Source: Gallionella sp. (GTDB lineage Bacteria > Pseudomonadota > Gammaproteobacteria > Burkholderiales > Gallionellaceae). Taken from it: 64,000 bases of DNA. The notes under the pieces are model-generated. The model did not search any database. It was not told the DNA's origin and was given only the letters and a program-made list of their open reading frames with translations. A program made the translations under genes and the position numbers. This document shows, piece after piece, positions 34,719-42,228 of this stretch. The number at the start of each line of letters is the position of its first letter. Position 1 is the stretch's first letter. Where the stretch lies: NCBI GenBank assembly GCA_003153155.1, contig PLWV01000026.1, forward strand, positions 17,431 to 81,430, written 5' to 3'.

Positions 34719-34964
34719 CTATTGCCCCGCGTACCATAGCCCGTGATCGGATGTAACGAGAACAGGCTGATCGCCAAACCATGTTTGCGGCGTATCGGCA
34801 CTGGTTGAAACGCTGCCGAGCGGAATGATCGCAACGCCGCCGGGTACATTGGAAGATAGCGGGAGACTTGAATGTGCAAGCCCAGAAAAAGCAAAGGCAA
34901 AAGCCAAAACGAACAGGCCGGATCGGAAGCAGATTCGGAACGTGATGGCAATCAGCGTATGCAT
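34719..34964 (-). pseudogene. Truncated duplicate of the M23 peptidase gene
   Basis: From ATG 34964 the frame repeats the first 80 or so residues of the M23 peptidase at 29395-30270 (FAITFRICFR versus IAITFRICFR, then SLPLSSNVPGG, GSVSTSADTPQTWFGDQPVLVTSDH), with only scattered changes, and stops after LWYAGQ. The zinc domain is missing. The break point abuts the half copy of the GGTACCGGAGT repeat at 34699-34719. The signal peptide and part of the beta domain remain, so a small secreted product is possible, but it cannot be a peptidase. Confidence 0.85.
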
Positions 34965-34991
34965 GGTTCCTTCTTACAGAGATAACGGTGT

Positions 34992-35066
34992 TAAAGGGGT
35001 CGGAATTATTTTCGGGAATTCTTCATTTCGCCGACACCCTTGGATAATGTGTGATGCTGACTTTCT
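34992..35066. repeat. Dispersed GGGGTCAGCAT element, copy near HU gene
   Basis: AAAGGGGTCGG and GATGCTGACTTTC bound an interior with TCATTTCGCCGACACCCTTG; the flanking CGTGGTCTGTCCCC is shared with 36696-36709 and 37906-37919. Confidence 0.75.
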
Positions 35067-35086
35067 ATGAAACCGTGGTCTGTCCC

Positions 35087-36001
35087 CTAATGTTTGGTGT
35101 GTCCCCTATTGCTGTTATTCTTTAGACCAGCGAGCAGCTCCTTCTCATACTCTGCGGCTCGAGGATTGCCGAGTTTCTGGTAATCGTCGGCCACCATTTG
35201 GTAACCGTTCGTTTTCAGACGGAGATCCGCGACATTGGGACTGTTCACGCTACCAGCCAGAGCGGGTATCCGCAGTGTGATCCCGCTATCGATCAGGTCC
35301 GGGTTTCGGCGGGACAACTCTGGTCTGTTCTCCGCATAGATAACCGGCCACCAATAGGGATCGCCCAATCTGGTCGCAGCAATCGCCCACAACGTATCGC
35401 CGGGCGACACGATAACCCCTGTCGCCGCAGCTATTGCAATCGGGGTGGATTCCGGTTCTACGGGAGCAGCGGGGACGGTTGCGGGCGCGCCTTTATCGGG
35501 AGTTTGGTCGGTGTGCGCAACTACGGCTTTATCCGATGACATCTCGGGCGGCACCATGGACGCATCCTGAGTGGATATCCAATTCTTTGCCCAGATGCCA
35601 AGCACGATCAGCAGCAATACAAGCAGCACCAGCAAGATCCAGGCGCCGGTTCTGGTACGCCATTCTGTTTTGTCCGGAGTGAGTTCCTTGATTCGCAGCT
35701 GACGGAAAGGCGCGTTGACAGCGAAACGCAATGCGCTGTAGGGGTGAAAGTGGACACGCGAGTGCTCAGGAATCGTTAACGGCGCGCCGGAGTTGGGATC
35801 GTGCCCCGTCTGTTCATCGACATGGGTCGTATGGAAACGGCCAAAGCGATACAGATGAATGTCACCGCCCGTCTCCAATTCCTCACCCATGGTCTTCGCG
35901 AATTGGTGGATATAGGCGTCTGCTTCGACACTACTGACCTTGGCGCGCCTAGCCACCAGCGCCGCAAAGGAGTGGAGCGCTATCTTGTTGTCGTCGCTCA
36001 T
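35087..36001 (-). CDS. HU-like domain fused to a membrane segment and LysM domain
   Basis: A 304-residue protein with an unusual layout. Residues 5-105 resemble an HU/IHF-type DNA-binding domain: helical IALHSFAALVARRAKVSSVEADAYIHQF, then the beta portion DIHLYRFGRFHTTHVDEQTGHDPNSG and the closing HFHPYSALRFAV. Residues about 117-141 (TGAWILLVLLVLLLIVLGI) are one membrane helix. A Pro/Ala/Asp linker follows, then LysM at about 195-245 (VSPGDTLWAIAATRLGDPYWWPVIYAENR) and a short helical tail. By topology the DNA-binding domain would be cytosolic and LysM periplasmic. Its start overlaps the HU gene stop by four bases. Confidence 0.8.
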   Translation of the reverse strand: MSDDNKIALHSFAALVARRAKVSSVEADAYIHQFAKTMGEELETGGDIHLYRFGRFHTTHVDEQTGHDPNSGAPLTIPEHSRVHFHPYSALRFAVNAPFRQLRIKELTPDKTEWRTRTGAWILLVLLVLLLIVLGIWAKNWISTQDASMVPPEMSSDKAVVAHTDQTPDKGAPATVPAAPVEPESTPIAIAAATGVIVSPGDTLWAIAATRLGDPYWWPVIYAENRPELSRRNPDLIDSGITLRIPALAGSVNSPNVADLRLKTNGYQMVADDYQKLGNPRAAEYEKELLAGLKNNSNRGHTKH

Positions 36002-36300
36002 GTCGGCGCACCTTCTTCCGATTCGATATCGTAAACGTCTTCACGGAGCAATGTGCCCGTGCGAAACACGGGCACGCGCCGTTTTGGGAAAATCGCGAAG
36101 TCATGACTGGCTGGCCGATAACCGCGGTGCTCCTCGTACGTCGCCGTGTCGAAGGTGCCAAGGTGTGGGATGGTTACCGCGTGTTCGACCCGGAGCAGGT
36201 CACGAATCTCACGCAGTGTTGCCTTAAGCAACCGCTGCGACAGAGTGTTCGATATGCCCAACTCTTTTGCAACTTTTTCGATAAGCTCAGATTGATCCAT
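35998..36300 (-). CDS. HU/IHF-family DNA-binding protein
   Basis: A 100-residue HU-like protein: helices MDQSELIEKVAKELGISNTL and LKATLREIRDLL, the turn VTIPHLGTFDTATYEEHRGYRP in place of the usual LPGFGTF, and the ending RRVPVFRTGTLLREDV. The DNA-gripping beta arm (EEHRGYRPASHDFAIFPK) has replaced the consensus GRNPxTG. It probably forms a heterodimer or co-polymer with the HU-like domain of the next gene, to which it is translationally coupled. It is not the chromosomal hupA/B type. Confidence 0.8.
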   Translation of the reverse strand: MDQSELIEKVAKELGISNTLSQRLLKATLREIRDLLRVEHAVTIPHLGTFDTATYEEHRGYRPASHDFAIFPKRRVPVFRTGTLLREDVYDIESEEGAPT

Positions 36301-36736
36301 GGGTGCACCATAGCGGTTTGGTTTATGTGAAGTGCTAAAAAGCTACATTATTGCTGCCGATTCCATAGCCTTCTCTTGAGCACTCATTGCAATTAATGCA
36401 CGATTTATTGTTTCTTTATATTTGATAGAAGTCTACTTGTTTCGATTATGTTGATCGAAAAAGCAACGTCTGCGAAAACAAGAAACAAGCCGTTGCCATC
36501 AATACGCAAAGCACCGTGTGTAATTACGGTAACTTTATGGGAGCTTGTCGTTTGCATCTGTGCGTTATCGCACATTAATCACCTGGAAATCATGTAGCCA
36601 GGCATCGCGATGGCGTGCCAGTTCCGCTCGAGTTGGCCAGGATTTTGGGACTTAAAGGGGTCAGCCTGACCCCTTTAACTCATAACTCAGGAAAACGTGG
36701 TCTGTCCCCAATTACTCTTGTTATTGGAATGTCGAA
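36301..36736. other. AT-rich intergenic region
   Basis: No gene seen. The left 250 bp are strongly AT-rich and should hold the promoter of the HU pair. At 36652-36678 lies a near-perfect 27-base palindrome, TTAAAGGGGTCAG, C, CTGACCCCTTTAA, another compact form of the dispersed element, followed by CGTGGTCTGTCCCC. Confidence 0.5.
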
Positions 36737-37054
36737 TCAAGCATATTCGGATTGACTGGCCGATTCTTGAGCGCACCATACAATCATTATGATCCATCCT
36801 ATCACGGGAATAATTCCAATGAGTTGCCACCAACCCGATCTGTTTGTATCGTGCAGCCGTCGTGCTGTGACAGCAATATAAGGAAGTAGAGTGCCGAGGG
36901 ATATCAATATTCCGAGCTTGTTGTTCAGAATATCTGCCGCGAGGGTCGCCAGGATTACGAAAAGCACCCACCACCAAAATTCTGATCTCGTGGCCCGACC
37001 GTTGAAATTGGCGTACTTACTAAAGCAAGTCTGAATCGATTCTGTGAAAGTCAT
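36737..37054 (-). CDS. DUF805 membrane protein
   Basis: A 105-residue protein with three to four membrane helices and the DUF805 markers: FNGRATRSEFWWWVLF near residues 18-33 and RRLHDTNRSGWWQLIGIIPVIGWI near 65-88. The family is widespread and its function unknown; related phage and plasmid copies suggest inner-membrane inhibitors or carriers. GGAGGCAC precedes the start. The neighbours on both sides are repeats. Confidence 0.88.
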   Translation of the reverse strand: MTFTESIQTCFSKYANFNGRATRSEFWWWVLFVILATLAADILNNKLGILISLGTLLPYIAVTARRLHDTNRSGWWQLIGIIPVIGWIIMIVWCAQESASQSEYA

Positions 37055-37100
37055 TTCCGGGTGCCTCCTTGGCTAGGACGTAGTTGGATAGGTGAGAGTG

Positions 37101-37375
37101 TTTTCATAAATTCACTTGGGCTCCGTCCCCAGTAGTTCTTGGGACGGAGCCCAAGTGATTTTGTGAAAAGAATGGGGCTCCGTCCCCATGCAATTTGCAC
37201 TTTAACCCCACCGCCATCGGCGGTGGGAGGTCGGCTAGATGATTTTCAGCATCGGATTTCTTCTTGGACTTTTTCATTTCGCCGACACCCTTGGAGAATT
37301 ATTTGATGCTGACCCCTTTAGTTGTTTCATAAAATCAATTGGGCTCCGTCCCCAGTAGTTCGCACAGTAGTTCGC
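37101..37375. repeat. Cluster of inverted repeats
   Basis: TCACTTGGGCTCCGTCCC (37112-37129) pairs perfectly with 37141-37158, extended by TTTTCA/TGAAAA, making a long hairpin. A second GGGGCTCCGTCCCC follows (37174-37187), then CCCACCGC/GCGGTGGG (37207-37227), a dispersed GGGGTCAGCAT element (37243-37321) and another ATCAATTGGGCTCCGTCCCC (37332-37351) like that at 30303-30322. There is no gene. Confidence 0.8.
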
Positions 37376-37393
37376 ACAACTCATCTCACCGTA

Positions 37394-37705
37394 TCACCCG
37401 CCACTCTCTGGTGGGGTAAATGAACAGCGCCAACTCTTGACCTTGGAATCCTTCGGGACCGCATTACTCGCAAGAATCTGGGCAATCGCCTGCTCTGCAG
37501 TCTCATTGCATTTTTCAATCGTTCGATTATAAGGATTGAACACCCAGTATTGATGAACATTCTCCGAATTTTCCAGTTCGAGGATCAGCACAGTGCCGTC
37601 TCCATTTTTCTGGCTGCAGCCCAACATAGCCAGCAGGCCTAGCGCCGCCACCAGCGTCATGATCTTCGTGTTTGCCCGAGATGTGTGGTTTTGATTTTTT
37701 CGCAT
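37394..37705 (-). CDS. Hypothetical lipoprotein
   Basis: A 103-residue lipoprotein with lipobox LAMLGC at residues 25-30 after a basic N-terminus. The mature part, VLILELENSENVHQYWVFNPYNRTIEKCNETAEQAI and VKSWRCSF, has two cysteines that could form a disulfide. Not recognised. A promoter and the next repeat lie upstream. Confidence 0.6.
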   Translation of the reverse strand: MRKNQNHTSRANTKIMTLVAALGLLAMLGCSQKNGDGTVLILELENSENVHQYWVFNPYNRTIEKCNETAEQAIAQILASNAVPKDSKVKSWRCSFTPPESGG

Positions 37706-37814
37706 AATCGATTCTGAATGCTAATCCCTTGTCTTACTGTTGTGGCGCAAGGTTCTGGGTTGCAACTGAAGTCGGTTGGTGCGCCGGCAGATTCCAGTTG
37801 CACGTCAACCCAGT

Positions 37815-37899
37815 TTTAAAGGTGTAAACATTGGAAACTTTTTCTGGACTGGTTTATTTCGCCGACACCCTTGGATAATTATTTGATGCTGACTCCCTA
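37815..37899. repeat. Dispersed GGGGTCAGCAT element touching the large gene
   Basis: TTTAAAGGTG on the left and TTGATGCTGACTCCCT on the right, with TTATTTCGCCGACACCCTTG inside. The adjoining CGTGGTCTGTCCCCTATTG encodes the last residues of the 1344-residue protein. Confidence 0.75.
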
Positions 37900-40800
37900 T
37901 GAAATCGTGGTCTGTCCCCTATTGTTCCCTATTGTTCCAGAAACGTTCTTATCCAAAATCAACGTGGGTATCTTGCTGTAGCAGAGCACCCGAACTGCTA
38001 TCGGACGTATTTCAAGGGGGGTAGCAGAACGTTTACGCGCATTAACAATTTCATCGGCAAGGTATTTACGTTGCATTTGAATATTTTGTTCTCGCCACAA
38101 ATTCACTGGTGGATATGCATGCGGAACACCAGCAAAATTTTCAGGCAAGTCATAAACAAATTTCTCTACAACCCCATGGAAGCTGAGAGGACAATCCTTT
38201 CGTCTGAATAACGGCTCGATAATATGACCAAGCAACTCTCTAAACGCACCCAGTTGTGTATTCAGTTGCGCAATCTCTACCAAAAACTCCAGCACCATTT
38301 TACTCGCGGATTCGAAGTCTGTTTCGGAGCTTTCCAAATACCGCTTGAGGGCTTGAATACCTCTTTGAATATAATTATCTCCTTGCATAACCATCCAGAC
38401 TAAATCCATGGGGCTGAGCGATACAAACTTGCGATTTGTTAGGAACTCTTTGACAGTGAACTCTGCACTCTTCTCAGGTTTTATTTGGCCCCTTGCCAAG
38501 CAGTGCATTAGCAACACCTGCGGCCACAAGCCATTCACGTCTATTCCAGCCTTTGCAAGCATACGAAGCCTACCATCAAGGGTCAGAAGCGTTGCGTTGT
38601 AATCCTTCGCAAGCATGAGCATTTCACGCTCTTCCTCTTTCAAGATATTCACGAATTGCGGAACCTCTGTAGGCGGAGTCAACTCACTGTATGCAGGTTG
38701 GACAGTGCAATACTTTTTGGCGACTCCCACTAGTTCTTTGGCAAACGCAATTCGCTGCTCTTTGTGTTTGTCGTCGTACTCGATAAAGCCGAGTTGACCA
38801 TCGACGTCTATGGCCGTACCAACTGATTTATCCTCCATTGCATCACGAAGGTTGTGTTCTAGGGTTTCCATCGTAAAGGGCGAAATGTAGATCTTCGAAA
38901 GAGCGGCAAGCACTTCAGGGACACCAAAGTTCACAAGCTCTGTCAAAGTCAGCGCATCAGTTACATAAATTGCGTCAGTGCGGGCGAGTGCGGCGAGCGC
39001 TTCGTCTCTTTCCTCAGCAAGACCAGTACCGATAAATATAGGCGGCGCATCTAGGGGCCAACCAATCGCAACTTCAATAGTTGTTCGGCCTTGCATCTTA
39101 GCAAACCCAGACAAAGTCAATGTCCCAGCACCATAGGCTTCAAGAATCTGACGGGTTCTCTCGGTACTGCGTTTGAGTTCCTCTAGCATGCGGGTGAAGT
39201 CCTTAACACCATCACCGGATGTGCCTATTGGAACAGACTTCATGTTTGGAAGCCCCCCTAAGCTCTCAGCATGTTCTTGCGCAATATGTAGTAGGCGCCT
39301 ATATGCCGATTGGATGGAAATTACCGTGAAATTTTGCGTGCCTCCAAAGGCCTGTGTAGGCACAGCCACTATTTGGCCGATCTTGGCACCTATTAGAGCA
39401 GCAGCTTCCGAAGAGTCAGGCTTAAGAAAGTGGGTTCTCTTTGGAAGTGTGCCAACGTCTGAAGGGTCAATTACCACTTGCAATTCGTGGCCAACGTCGT
39501 TTACGAGAGTGAGGGAGCTTCCGGCAACCGCAGCAGGCATCGTTTCCTCCATCAGTGGTAGCCGAATCGGTGCCGCGATGATGCCAATGTAGTACGCGGA
39601 GAACGCTTCCGGCTCATCAAAATTTTGACGCACAAGTCGATACAGCCGTCTAAGCCCCCTCGACATCTCATCATATCGAAGTTCAAGGCTTGCAAGCTGA
39701 GCAAGGTTTCGGATTGATCCGCTAAGTTCCTCCGGCACCTGCCGAACCATATCTTGAAAAGCCGCAGGTGTTTCAACTTTACTAGCGACATGGAGCTTAA
39801 ATAGCCAACTGATACCCTCAGTCGGAGCCTTACGAACCTGTGTTTCAGACAGCGGAAGCAAAAATTTCCAATCGCCTGCGTTTTGTCCTAGGTTCATCGC
39901 TAAGCGACGAATCTCGTCATTTTCGACCCAGTCATCAGGCAGTTGGCTCAAGAAATACTTCGCCTTTTTTCGGCTATCAGCCTCAACGTAGCAGGTGAAC
40001 AGCCTAATATGTAATTCGGATATTTGGCCTATCGGAGTCAACGTCTCATAGAGCGCAGCAGCCTCCATCCACCGCTTAGCGTTGAATAGTAAATCAGCCA
40101 ACATCAGCCGATTAAATTCATGGGTGTCTTCTGCTCCAATTAGCGACTTAGCCCTATTAATCAACACGGCTGCCTCTAGAGACTCTCCAGCATTGTTTAA
40201 CAAACGTGCAACTGAACAGACAAGTATTAAGTTGTTACTCTCCGCAATATTTGCGTCAGCAATTTCCCTAAGAGCACGATCTTTATCTCCAGCACGAGTA
40301 ATGGCTAACCACCGTAGTGCGGAAAGCGTGTCTACAGTCTCTTGCCAATCTGGTAGAAAGCTCTTCGCATATGCAAGAGTCCCTTCCAAGAACTTAACGT
40401 CCCCGCAGTTTGCGGCCAGCTCAGAAACCACGACGATTGACTCTTTGGTCATATCTGCCAAATGGGTACGGCCAAGTTCCAGTGCTTCGTCGATGCGATT
40501 GAGTTCGGAAAGCGCCATAATGTGGACGCGGAATAGTTCCTTAGATTTGAGTCCTAGTGCCTCGGCCTCCATGACGATTCCTAGAGCTCCGTTCGGGTTA
40601 CGCCTTAAAAGGTAAGCGAAACCCAATTGAGCCGCAACAGTTTCAACAGCCCCAGACTGAATTAGCCATAATCTCTCATGTCGAGGCTCGAACAGCGCAA
40701 TCACCCGATCGAGATCGTCAAGTTGAACCTGTGATAGTAGGCCATACGCTGCGGCAACTGTGTTCCGTGCTACGTCCTCAATCACCATATTCAGTGCCAT

Positions 40801-41931
40801 CGAACGCGTAAAGAAGCCCGCCTCCTGATGGGCTGCCGCCTTCTTGGACAGGCTCACTGCCTCCGAAAAGTTGTTATGCCTGCGTGCTGCAAAAGCTAAC
40901 ATCTGCAAAACATCTGGCTCCTCATGCATGGTGGAAGGAATATCACTGATACTTATAGTTTCTCCCTTCATCACCCTCGTGTTGATGTATGCGAGCCATA
41001 CAATTTGTGAGAGCGGGAACCGCTCAATCGCTAACCTCCCAGCTTCCAAGGCTGCATCAATATTTTCGTTAAGCATGAGGCCTCGGATGCGGGCCGCAGC
41101 CATTTTTTCGTCGTCTGGATAGAGATCTGCAGCCTTCAGGAAAAGGGCAGCCGCTTCTTTGATATCGTCACTACTAAACCAAAGACACAGACCACGTTGT
41201 AGATGCCAACGGGCCTTTTGGTGAGAATCAAAAGAACCAAGGTCCTTACCAATGGAAGCAATGTAAGCGAGGGCATCTTTGTACTGACTCTTTTTCAGGA
41301 GTTCGTTCGTGCGGTCGAGCTGCGCCGTGATAATTTTGTTTACCGAGTCGTCCCGCCCGGTTGGCAGCTCAGCAAAAGTTACAATTTTGTTAGGTGTTTC
41401 ACCGATCAGCTCTTGAATGAGATCCAGCTTTTGCTCACACCTGTCTAGTTTCTGATCCTGCCTGTGATAGGCTGCTCCGGGAGAATGCGGCGCGTAATTG
41501 TCCTGGAGAGAAGCATAGTTGTTAATGCGATTCTCGATATCTTCCCAGAATTCAATCTCTATGGTGAATTGCCCTTGAGCCTCCCTCGAATCTGACAGTA
41601 ACTGGACTTCGTGAAGAAGCGATGCATCGCTCGGTGACGTTGTAGCAATGAGCAGAATCTTAATGGGCGTCTTGTGCTTATCAGCTTTCTTTACCTCTTC
41701 CTCCACATCCTTCCACTTAAGATCAGTCCGGAAGTATTTCTTACACTGTACGCCGATACGACCAATCCCTTTTGCATTTACAAAAACATCAACCCCGCCC
41801 TGAGCTTGCCCTTTCCGCCCGTTGATTTTGGGTTTCGGATCTTCGAACACTACTCCATAGACATTTGCGCACATGCGCTCGAAGTCAGCTTCGTTCTTTG
41901 GAATTGGTATTTCGGTAGGCACAAGGTGCAA
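37897..41931 (-). CDS. Large REase-TPR-PIN-like protein, possible defence effector
   Basis: A 1344-residue soluble protein. Residues 10-135 resemble a PD-(D/E)xK nuclease of the Mrr/REase type: Glu18 in FERMCANVYG, then GRKGQAQGGVDVF with Asp48, then VGVQCKKY-like IGVQCKKYF with Gln62-x-Lys64. Residues about 200-760 are a long run of helical pairs that look like tetratricopeptide repeats. Around 800-870 a GreA-C-like segment (HFLKPDSSEAAALIGAKIGQIVAV) appears. Residues about 985-1135 look PIN-like, with acids in VTDALTLTELV and ATLLTLDGRLRML. The final residues GNNRGQTTIS come from a repeat. No partner gene is adjacent; base composition is AT-richer than the neighbours, suggesting transfer. 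No named system fits exactly. Confidence 0.65.
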   Translation of the reverse strand: MHLVPTEIPIPKNEADFERMCANVYGVVFEDPKPKINGRKGQAQGGVDVFVNAKGIGRIGVQCKKYFRTDLKWKDVEEEVKKADKHKTPIKILLIATTSPSDASLLHEVQLLSDSREAQGQFTIEIEFWEDIENRINNYASLQDNYAPHSPGAAYHRQDQKLDRCEQKLDLIQELIGETPNKIVTFAELPTGRDDSVNKIITAQLDRTNELLKKSQYKDALAYIASIGKDLGSFDSHQKARWHLQRGLCLWFSSDDIKEAAALFLKAADLYPDDEKMAAARIRGLMLNENIDAALEAGRLAIERFPLSQIVWLAYINTRVMKGETISISDIPSTMHEEPDVLQMLAFAARRHNNFSEAVSLSKKAAAHQEAGFFTRSMALNMVIEDVARNTVAAAYGLLSQVQLDDLDRVIALFEPRHERLWLIQSGAVETVAAQLGFAYLLRRNPNGALGIVMEAEALGLKSKELFRVHIMALSELNRIDEALELGRTHLADMTKESIVVVSELAANCGDVKFLEGTLAYAKSFLPDWQETVDTLSALRWLAITRAGDKDRALREIADANIAESNNLILVCSVARLLNNAGESLEAAVLINRAKSLIGAEDTHEFNRLMLADLLFNAKRWMEAAALYETLTPIGQISELHIRLFTCYVEADSRKKAKYFLSQLPDDWVENDEIRRLAMNLGQNAGDWKFLLPLSETQVRKAPTEGISWLFKLHVASKVETPAAFQDMVRQVPEELSGSIRNLAQLASLELRYDEMSRGLRRLYRLVRQNFDEPEAFSAYYIGIIAAPIRLPLMEETMPAAVAGSSLTLVNDVGHELQVVIDPSDVGTLPKRTHFLKPDSSEAAALIGAKIGQIVAVPTQAFGGTQNFTVISIQSAYRRLLHIAQEHAESLGGLPNMKSVPIGTSGDGVKDFTRMLEELKRSTERTRQILEAYGAGTLTLSGFAKMQGRTTIEVAIGWPLDAPPIFIGTGLAEERDEALAALARTDAIYVTDALTLTELVNFGVPEVLAALSKIYISPFTMETLEHNLRDAMEDKSVGTAIDVDGQLGFIEYDDKHKEQRIAFAKELVGVAKKYCTVQPAYSELTPPTEVPQFVNILKEEEREMLMLAKDYNATLLTLDGRLRMLAKAGIDVNGLWPQVLLMHCLARGQIKPEKSAEFTVKEFLTNRKFVSLSPMDLVWMVMQGDNYIQRGIQALKRYLESSETDFESASKMVLEFLVEIAQLNTQLGAFRELLGHIIEPLFRRKDCPLSFHGVVEKFVYDLPENFAGVPHAYPPVNLWREQNIQMQRKYLADEIVNARKRSATPLEIRPIAVRVLCYSKIPTLILDKNVSGTIGNNRGQTTIS

Positions 41932-42146
41932 AGGAAAGTCTCCCAGCGCTGTTGTTCAATTTACAAAGTGCGCTGATTCAGCGCAACAACAACTATCACA
42001 TCAATAGCCTTTTACTCAGATTTTTAACAAAATGTAAGGTAGGAAAACAGATTTTCGATTGGATCATGAATGACTGCGATTGGCACATTCCTGCAATTCG
42101 CCAAGTTCCACTTTGGGGCGGCTCACTTATCCATTGATTGTTCCGC

Positions 42147-42176
42147 ATAGCCCCGTTCAGGTAACGCGGGGGCTAT
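42147..42176. terminator. Possible terminator after nrdJ
   Basis: ATAGCCCCG and CGGGGGCTAT form a strong hairpin in the 297-bp gap between nrdJ and the large gene. No T run follows on the minus strand, so it would need help from other factors. The remaining gap shows no gene. Confidence 0.4.
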
Positions 42177-42228
42177 AAATACAAAATCAAAACTCTAACA
42201 ACAGGATTTCAGCACTTATCTTGCAGTA

